Shown piece by piece: positions 1 through 5,203 of a stretch of DNA of 10,450 bases (its first letter is position 1; the number at the start of each line of letters is the position of its first letter). The position numbers were made by a program, and so were the translations under genes. Location: assembly GCA_005883115.1 (NCBI GenBank), contig VAZQ01000259.1, forward strand, positions 1-10,450, read 5' to 3'. Under the pieces are notes generated by a model, which ran no database searches, was not told the origin of the DNA, and worked only from the letters and a program-made list of their open reading frames with translations. Source of the DNA: Alphaproteobacteria bacterium (GTDB lineage Bacteria; Pseudomonadota; Alphaproteobacteria; Rhizobiales; Xanthobacteraceae).

Positions 1-657
1 CAACTGACGAATTGGCCGCTCGAGCGCATCTCCGAGGTGGTGCAACCAACCGACTCGCAGCGCCCTGCGCTCGACGAATTGCGCGCCGCGAACGCCAAAG
101 CCGTCGACATGCTCAAGGCGCGTTGCCCGCGGGACCTACCCAGCACCCCGGCCGGACGCCTTGCGGCGATGGAGAGCCGGCTGCAAGTCATGCTTGCGGC
201 GGTGCAGACGGTGCGACCTGCACTCGAGCGCTTCTATCAGTCGCTCAGTGACGAGCAGAAGGCGCGCTTCAACGCCATCGCGCCGACGGATGCTGCCGCC
301 GCCGCACAAGACCAGCGCGATCTCACGAAATTGTGTGACCAGAAAACGGCGGGTGTCACCGATCTGCCGATCGATCGCATCGCTTCGGCGGTTCAGCCGA
401 CGTCGACGCAACGCGCCGCCCTCGATGAATTGAAAGATGCTTCGGCCAAGGCAGCGGAGCGGCTCAATATCAATTGCCCGACGTACCAGGCCCTGACCCC
501 GACCGGCCGGGTCGAGGCAATGGAGCAGCGGCTCGACGCCACGCTCGGCGCGGTGAAGACCGTGGGGCCTGCGCTGGCAAAATTCTATAATTCGCTGAGC
601 GACGAACAGAAGGCGCGCTTCAATTCGCTGCGCTCGGCCTCCCGCTCGGTAGGCTGA
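1..657 (+). CDS. LTXXQ-motif (Spy/CpxP-like) family protein, 5' end outside window
   Basis: The frame is open from base 1 to the TGA at 655-657, so the start and any signal peptide lie outside the window. The visible 218 residues hold two copies of one unit offset by exactly 117 residues (351 nt). Each copy runs: P-[LI]-[ED]-R-I, VQPT, Q-R-x-A-L-D-E-L, an alanine-rich helix ending in CP, then [AT]GR-x-[AE]-A-M-E, and it closes with S-L-S-D-E-Q-K-A-R-F-N. The helical Q-R-x-A-L-D-E-L and SLSDEQKARFN segments are characteristic of the LTXXQ family, periplasmic helical proteins related to the Spy/CpxP chaperones. One Cys per unit (the CP motif) plus one in the linker could form disulfides in the periplasm. 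The family assignment is good. The role in envelope stress or metal response is inferred from distant relatives. No terminator is evident after the stop. Confidence 0.8.
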   Translation, partial: QLTNWPLERISEVVQPTDSQRPALDELRAANAKAVDMLKARCPRDLPSTPAGRLAAMESRLQVMLAAVQTVRPALERFYQSLSDEQKARFNAIAPTDAAAAAQDQRDLTKLCDQKTAGVTDLPIDRIASAVQPTSTQRAALDELKDASAKAAERLNINCPTYQALTPTGRVEAMEQRLDATLGAVKTVGPALAKFYNSLSDEQKARFNSLRSASRSVG

Positions 658-664
658 TACAAGC

Positions 665-692
665 TTGCACCGCGGCGCGTTGGCCCTATAGT
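665..692 (+). promoter_or_regulatory. Candidate sigma-70-type promoter for argG
   Basis: TTGCAC at 665-670 resembles a -35 box and TATAGT at 687-692 a -10 box, with a 16-bp spacer. They lie just after the stop of the upstream gene and about 160 bp before the likely argG start. This predicts an mRNA with a long GC-rich leader. The match is imperfect and judged by eye. Confidence 0.35.
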
Positions 693-766
693 CCGCGCCG
701 CTTTCCCATGGCTGTCATGGTCGCGCCTTAACGGTGGCAAGCCATTCTTGGCGCGAAGATGAGGGT

Positions 767-841
767 GCTCGGGCCGAGCCCCGGCACATCGGGGGAGCCG
801 GCTTTGCCGGCCACACCTGGAGGAGGGCCGGCGTCGCCGGC
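767..841 (+). repeat. Cluster of four perfect GC-rich palindromes in the argG leader
   Basis: Four perfect inverted repeats lie almost end to end: GCTCGG-G-CCGAGC (767-779), CCCCG-N6-CGGGG (779-794), GCCGGC-TTT-GCCGGC (797-811) and GCCGGC-GTC-GCCGGC (827-841). The last two are near-copies spaced exactly 30 bases apart. A purine-rich GGAGGAGGG (819-827), resembling a ribosome binding site, sits between them and runs into the last hairpin. No T-run follows any hairpin, so this is not a standard intrinsic terminator. It could be a structured leader affecting argG translation, or small palindromic repeats inserted in the leader. Confidence 0.6.
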
Positions 842-851
842 AACAGTAGCG

Positions 852-2094
852 ATGCCGCAGGGCGACGCCAACAAGCGCCAGGTGAAAAAAGTGGTGCTCG
901 CCTATTCCGGCGGGCTCGACACCTCGATCATCCTGAAGTGGCTGCAGACCACGTATGGTTGCGAGGTGGTCACCTTCACCGCCGATCTCGGTCAGGGCGA
1001 GGAGATCAAACCCGCGCGCGAGAAGGCGCTGCTTCTCGGCATCAAGCCGCAGAACATCTTCATCGAGGATTTGCGCGAAGAGTTCGTGCGCGACTACGTC
1101 TTCCCGATGTTCCGCGCGAACGCGCTCTACGAGGGCGCGTATCTCTTGGGGACGTCGATCGCGCGGCCGCTCATCGCCAAGCGGCAGATCGAGATCGCGG
1201 AGAAGGTCGGCGCCGAAGCCGTGGCCCATGGGGCGACCGGCAAGGGCAATGACCAGGTGCGTTTCGAGCTCAGCTATTACGCGCTCAAACCCGACGTGAC
1301 CGTGATCGCACCGTGGCGGGAATGGGAGCTGGGCTCGCGCGAGGCGTTGATTGCCTTTGCCGAGCAGCACCAGATACCGATTGCGAAGGATAAGCGCGGC
1401 GAGGCACCGTTTTCCGTCGACGCAAATCTGCTGCATGCCTCTTCGGAGGGCAAGGTGCTGGAGGATCCCTCGCAAGAGGTGCCGGATTACGTCTATTCAC
1501 GCACGCTCGATCCGCAGGCAGCACCCGACGCGCCCGCCTATGTCGAGGTCGAGTTCGAGCGCGGCGACGCCGTCGCGCTCGACGGCCGGCGCCTCTCGCC
1601 CGCGACTCTGCTCGCCCATCTCAACACGCTCGGCCGCGCCCACGGCATCGGGCGGCTCGATCTCGTCGAGAACCGTTTCGTCGGCATGAAGTCGCGCGGC
1701 ATGTACGAGACGCCGGGCGGCACCATCCTGCTCGCCGCGCATCGCGGCATCGAGCAGATCACGCTCGATCGCGGCGCGGCGCATCTCAAGGACGAGCTGA
1801 TGCCGAAATATGCCGAGCTGATCTACAACGGCTTCTGGTTCTCGCCCGAGCGCGAGATGCTGCAGGCTCTCGCAGGAATTCGTCACCGGAACGGTCAAGC
1901 TCAAGCTCTACAAAGGCCATGTGTCGGTGGTCGCCCGCTCCTCGCCTTACTCGCTTTACGACCGCGACCTTGTCACGTTCGAGGAAGGAAAGGTCGCCTA
2001 TGACCACCGCGACGCCGAGGGATTCATTCGGCTCAATGCGTTGCGGCTGCGCACGCTGGCGCAGCGAAAAAAGAAGCGGAAGCAGAAGAAGTAG
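852..2094 (+). pseudogene. argG: Argininosuccinate synthase, frameshifted near the 3' end
   Basis: ArgG joins citrulline and aspartate using ATP to give argininosuccinate, the seventh step of arginine synthesis in the cytoplasm. From the ATG at 852 the N-terminal PP-loop SGGLDTS is at residues 19-25, followed by the family segments TADLGQGEE, GATGKGNDQVRFE, DANLLHASSEGKVLEDP and GMKSRGMYETPGG. The frame matches the family through MLQA (codon 1866-1868), then turns into unrelated residues and stops at 2001-2003. The true C-terminus (SQEFVTGTVKLKLYKGH onward) continues in another frame from 1870 to the TAG at 2092-2094, 74 codons with no stop. Homologues, from memory, read about L-I-D-K between these parts, so roughly 11 bases seem to be missing. 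The lost tail normally helps tetramer formation, so the 383-residue product is probably inactive, unless this is a sequence error. An in-frame ATG at 759 would add 31 low-complexity residues encoded by palindromes, so I prefer 852, which however lacks a well-placed ribosome binding site. Confidence 0.88.
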
Positions 2095-2135
2095 GGCGGG
2101 GTGGTGCGATCAGCCCACCGGAATGCGGAGCGATA

Positions 2136-3209
2136 ATGGAATTCGGCGTCTTCGATCACCTCGACCGATATCCCGGCTCGCTTGCGGACTATTACGAGGA
2201 CCGTCTCAAAATCGCACAGGCCTACGATCGCTCCGGGTTTTATGCCTATCATGTCGCCGAGCACCATGCGACGCCGCTCGGCATGGCGCCCTCGCCGAGC
2301 GTGTTCCTTGCCGCTGTCGCCCAGCGCACGCGCCGCCTGCGGTTCGGACCGCTGGTGTGGCCGATGCCGCTGCATCATCCCCTGCGGCTGATCGAGGAAA
2401 TCTGCATGCTGGACCAGCTGAGCGGCGGACGGCTGGAGCTCGGCTTCGGGCGCGGCGCTGCGCCGATCGAGCTCGAATATTACGGCACCGACCCGCAGGA
2501 CGCGCAGGAGATCTATGCTGAAGCAGTCGAGCTCGTGATCAAGGGGCTGACCCAGAAGGTACTCGACTTCAAAGGCCGGCGATTTTCCTTCAGCGGCGTT
2601 CCTATGGAGCTCGAGCCGCTGCAAAAACCGCATCCGCCGATTTGGTATGGCGTGCACGCGCCCGACAGCGCCGAGCGCGCGGCGCGCCGCGCCCTTAACG
2701 TCGTCAGTCTCGATCCGCCGAACGAGACCCGGCTTGCGATGGAGCGCTATCGCGCCATCTGGCGGCAAGTTCATGCCGGCGCGTCCTTGCCCAAGCTCGG
2801 CCTCGGCCGTTTCATCGTCGTTGCGCCGAACGATGCCGCGGCGCTGGCCTTGGCACGTCGCGCCTACCTCGTCTGGCACGCGAGCTTTACTTGCTTGTTT
2901 CGCCGCCACGGACGGCAGCAATCACACCCCCGCCCGCCGACTTTCGACCTATTGGTGGAGCGCGGTCAGGGCGTCGCCGGCTCGCCGGCGGCGGTCGCTG
3001 AATTTCTCTCCTCGCAACTCCAAACGACCGGCTGCAATTACGTCGTCGGGCAATTCGCGTTCGGCGACTTGACGCTCGAAGAAAGTTTGCAATCGATCGG
3101 ACTCTTTGCCGGCGAGGTGATTCCTCTCCTGCGCGCGAAGGCGGCAGGCGCGGCGCAAGCGGCCGGCGTTGCTCGTAGTCAGCGTTTACGTTCTTCGCCC
3201 GCGTCCTGA
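2136..3209 (+). CDS. LLM-class (luciferase-like) flavin-dependent oxidoreductase
   Basis: This 357-residue protein has the bacterial luciferase-like TIM-barrel layout. It begins on a first beta strand (MEFGVFDHLD), has the conserved EHH at residues 42-44, PSPSVFLAA at 52-60, and the GGRLELGFGRG phosphate-binding loop at 97-107. Relatives use reduced FMN (rarely F420) with O2 to oxidise aldehydes, ketones, sulfonates or other small organics in the cytoplasm. GGAG at 2127-2130 sits 5 bases before the ATG, which fixes the start. It lies 41 bp after the argG remnant and converges on the Fe-S gene downstream. The substrate is unknown. It does not have the N-terminal sequence I recall for RutA or for SsuD. 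The last 25 or so residues are Ala/Arg/Ser-rich and probably disordered. Confidence 0.87.
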   Translation: MEFGVFDHLDRYPGSLADYYEDRLKIAQAYDRSGFYAYHVAEHHATPLGMAPSPSVFLAAVAQRTRRLRFGPLVWPMPLHHPLRLIEEICMLDQLSGGRLELGFGRGAAPIELEYYGTDPQDAQEIYAEAVELVIKGLTQKVLDFKGRRFSFSGVPMELEPLQKPHPPIWYGVHAPDSAERAARRALNVVSLDPPNETRLAMERYRAIWRQVHAGASLPKLGLGRFIVVAPNDAAALALARRAYLVWHASFTCLFRRHGRQQSHPRPPTFDLLVERGQGVAGSPAAVAEFLSSQLQTTGCNYVVGQFAFGDLTLEESLQSIGLFAGEVIPLLRAKAAGAAQAAGVARSQRLRSSPAS

Positions 3210-3269
3210 GGTGCGCGCGTGCCGCATCCATTCCGCAGGTGCTGCGATGCTTCTCAGCATGACGCCGAA
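3210..3269. other. Convergent intergenic region with small overlapping hairpins
   Basis: This 60-bp stretch lies between two converging genes. It contains ATGCT-TCTC-AGCAT (3247-3260) and an alternative stem TGCTG/CAGCA (3240-3244 with 3255-3259). There is no T-run on either strand, so a bidirectional terminator is only possible. The sequence around the stop of the flavin monooxygenase (CGTCCTGAGGTGCGCGC, from 3202) resembles the edge of an interspersed palindromic repeat that I remember from Bradyrhizobium-type genomes, so the stretch may be a decayed copy. Confidence 0.3.
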
Positions 3270-4595
3270 CTAATCCGCTTGTGCTGGGCTTCGCCCCCGC
3301 AACGGCAGCGGCTGTTCGTCGAGCATGGCTTGGATCGCCGCCCGTGTGGTTGCAGGATCCAGCCCGTGCTGCGCGATGAGATCCTCGCAGTCAGCCGCGA
3401 TCGCCTCGACGTCCTGCAGCAGCTTCAGCCGCTTGAATTGGTCGTCGTGGTGAATCCCCATGCTTTCGCCGACGATCTCCAGCACATTCATGATGCGGAA
3501 TGGATAATCACGCTCGTGCGCGCACAGCTCGCGGTGGTCGGCATGATAGACCGCGACCAGCGCGTCGACACCGGCGCGTTCGGCGGCATCGAGCTCGTTT
3601 CGCTGCAGCTCGCGCCGATAGGCGGGAAGCGCGCGGAAATAATTGCTCATCAATCCGACCGCAGGTTGGTTCAGATCGACCAGCTCCACCCCCGGCACGG
3701 CGCGCAAGATGTCCTCGGCGGCTTCGACCACGCCCTTGATACCGGGGTGCCGGTGCAAGGCGATGCGCATGTGAACGGGGCGGCGGAGCAATGGCCGCAG
3801 CCGGTCGAGATTGCCCCGAAGGAACAGCATGAAGGGAGTCATCTCGAACGGTCGCGCGCCGCGGGTCTTCTCGATCGTCGGCAACGTGGTTTCGGTGAAT
3901 TGCACGTGGCAACTCGGACACCAGGACACGACCTGCCCGGATTTGCTGCGCGCGAGCTTGTCCAGCGTGCTCTCGGCCATGCGGCCTGAGGTGGCGACAT
4001 CGCCGGTGCGCATCTGCACGATCCCGCAGCAATGGGTCGGTCCGCCCAGCACCTGATAGGTGACGCCGAGCGCGTCCATGACATCGAGGGCAAGAAGCGC
4101 GATGTGCGGCGTCTTGAGCACGTTGCAACCGGTGTAGAAGACGAAATCCGGCGGCGTGTCGGGCTGCGCGGCGCCTTTTTGACCCAGTCGCGCCAAGACC
4201 TCATCGCTGAGCTGCATCTGCGAGATATGGGTGACCTCGCGCGCGACCTTGCGGAAGCCCTCGATCCCGTGACGGCGCTGTTCGGTGGGCTCGTCCCCGC
4301 GTCGCGCCATCGCGACCCTCGCCATGCCGAGCAGAAAACGCGGATTGACGCCGTAATCGCAGGCCCTGATGCATTCTCCGGTGAGCACGCAGGCGTTCGC
4401 CCATTTGCGCGATGCTTCAGGGCCATCGCCCGTTCGCACAATATCGATGATCCCATCGATCACCGCGCGCGGTTCGGCCGCAACGCCGCCCGGTCCCGTC
4501 ACCGGGCAGACCTCGACGCATTTGCCGCAACGCGTGCAGGCATCGGCCATAGCCGTGACGCGTGCGGCGAGCGCGGTTTCGAATGTCTGGCTCAT
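3270..4595 (-). CDS. (Fe-S)-binding protein with CCG (heterodisulfide reductase-type) domain
   Basis: This 441-residue cytoplasmic protein resembles the HdrD/GlpC group. Near the N-terminus, C20-x2-C23-x2-C26-x3-C30-P is a complete [4Fe-4S] motif. The second motif has only C69, C75 and C79, with Thr72 where a Cys is expected, so it may hold a [3Fe-4S] cluster or bind through another ligand. One CCG domain follows (C157, then HCC at 188-190, then C226-x2-C229). A second, C-terminal half shows the family pattern without cysteines (HRHPG and PAVGLMSN in place of the Cys motifs). Such proteins carry electrons between flavoproteins, quinones or thiols. The ATG at 4595 is preferred over an in-frame ATG at 4742 because the extra 49 residues run through an intergenic palindrome and match nothing in the family, while GAGG lies 4 bases upstream of 4595. 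It is the last gene of the leftward block, 198 bp after the ridA-like gene, so it may have its own promoter. Confidence 0.85.
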   Translation of the reverse strand: MSQTFETALAARVTAMADACTRCGKCVEVCPVTGPGGVAAEPRAVIDGIIDIVRTGDGPEASRKWANACVLTGECIRACDYGVNPRFLLGMARVAMARRGDEPTEQRRHGIEGFRKVAREVTHISQMQLSDEVLARLGQKGAAQPDTPPDFVFYTGCNVLKTPHIALLALDVMDALGVTYQVLGGPTHCCGIVQMRTGDVATSGRMAESTLDKLARSKSGQVVSWCPSCHVQFTETTLPTIEKTRGARPFEMTPFMLFLRGNLDRLRPLLRRPVHMRIALHRHPGIKGVVEAAEDILRAVPGVELVDLNQPAVGLMSNYFRALPAYRRELQRNELDAAERAGVDALVAVYHADHRELCAHERDYPFRIMNVLEIVGESMGIHHDDQFKRLKLLQDVEAIAADCEDLIAQHGLDPATTRAAIQAMLDEQPLPLRGRSPAQAD

Positions 4596-4673
4596 GCGGC
4601 CTCGCCCTCTCTTCTCGGAGAGTACAGCGCCGATGGGGTGAGTTGAAGACCCAGCTTTGCGCACCGGCAAGAT

Positions 4674-4736
4674 GAATGCGCGGGTCATAAGCGCGTTTAC
4701 GCGCGTCTTCGACGCGCTTCTGCCCCGGCATGACGG
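4674..4736. repeat. Palindromic intergenic repeat element (REP/BIME-like candidate)
   Basis: Within the 198-bp gap between two leftward genes, AAGCGCGT (4689-4696) and ACGCGCTT (4712-4719) form a perfect 8-bp inverted repeat with a 15-base loop that contains CGTCTTCG. The flanks, ATGCGCGGGTCA on the left and CCCCGGCATGACGG on the right, are of a style I remember from high-copy intergenic repeats in Bradyrhizobium and relatives. Only one copy is in this window, so repetition cannot be shown here. It could also act as an mRNA 3' end stabiliser after the ridA-like gene. Confidence 0.45.
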
Positions 4737-4793
4737 TTGCACGAACCGGTTAACAGCAGCCCGTGTGCTCGCGCGCAGAGGCCGGCCGCAGAG

Positions 4794-5183
4794 CTACGTC
4801 GCCACCGCGATGCCCTGCACCTCGATCATCATCTCCGGCTGAGCGAAGCCTTGCACGGTGATCGCGGCGCTTGCGGGGAAATCCTTGCCGAACAACTCCG
4901 TGCGCAGTTCGGTCATCCGGGTAGTGTAGCGCGCATCGATGAGAAACACCGTCATCGTGACCATATCGCTGAGCTTCGCGCCGGTCTCGGCGAGCGTCTT
5001 CTCGATATTGCGAAAGGTTTGCTTGAACTGGGCGTCGAAATCGCCGGCGAGCGATTTGCCGGAGTCGTCAACCTGGCCGGTATGCCCCGCGATATAGATG
5101 GTCCGACCCGCGCCTTCGATGACCACGCAAGGCGAGAACGCGCGTTTGACCTGCCAGGTACCGCGAACGAACGATTTCTTCAT
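4794..5183 (-). CDS. RidA/YjgF/UK114-family protein lacking the catalytic Arg
   Basis: The protein is 129 residues, the normal length for this trimeric cytoplasmic fold. Family landmarks are YIAGHTG (30-36), the Q-x2-Q-T-F-x-N-I helix (52-60), TVFLIDA (78-84), M-x3-R near 90-94, and the C-terminal P-x-MMIEV-x-x-IAV strand. True RidA enzymes hydrolyse reactive 2-aminoacrylate-type imines using Arg105. Here the matching PAR position reads PAS, with Ser at residue 105, so classic imine deaminase activity is unlikely and the protein belongs with the non-archetypal Rid groups, which often sit in catabolic operons. An excellent ribosome binding site (GGAGGAG) lies 2 bases upstream of the ATG. The gene starts only 20 bp after the molybdenum hydroxylase gene ends, so the two are almost certainly cotranscribed and probably share a pathway. 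Confidence 0.9.
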   Translation of the reverse strand: MKKSFVRGTWQVKRAFSPCVVIEGAGRTIYIAGHTGQVDDSGKSLAGDFDAQFKQTFRNIEKTLAETGAKLSDMVTMTVFLIDARYTTRMTELRTELFGKDFPASAAITVQGFAQPEMMIEVQGIAVAT

Positions 5184-5203
5184 GGCTCCTCCGAAGTCTC
5201 GCG

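Noticed and set aside
767..841. Intrinsic terminator or CRISPR-like array before argG
   Set aside because: The hairpins have no following T-run, and there are only two similar units with no spacer-repeat regularity, so neither label fits.
585..1475. A 296-residue open frame antisense to the LTXXQ gene end and argG
   Set aside because: It runs across two unrelated genes and the leader between them and shows no family features. It is a shadow of GC-rich coding.
1857..1900. Programmed ribosomal frameshifting in argG
   Set aside because: No slippery heptamer is visible at the switch, ArgG is not known to use frameshifting, and residues expected from the family appear to be missing, which fits a deletion better.
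1998..2921. A 307-residue minus-strand open frame over the flavin monooxygenase gene
   Set aside because: The plus strand encodes a clear luciferase-like protein with a ribosome binding site. The antisense frame has no motif.
4596..4742. Forty-nine-residue N-terminal extension of the Fe-S/CCG protein
   Set aside because: The extension is encoded by the palindromic intergenic element and is low in family likeness, while a better-placed ribosome binding site serves the ATG at 4595.
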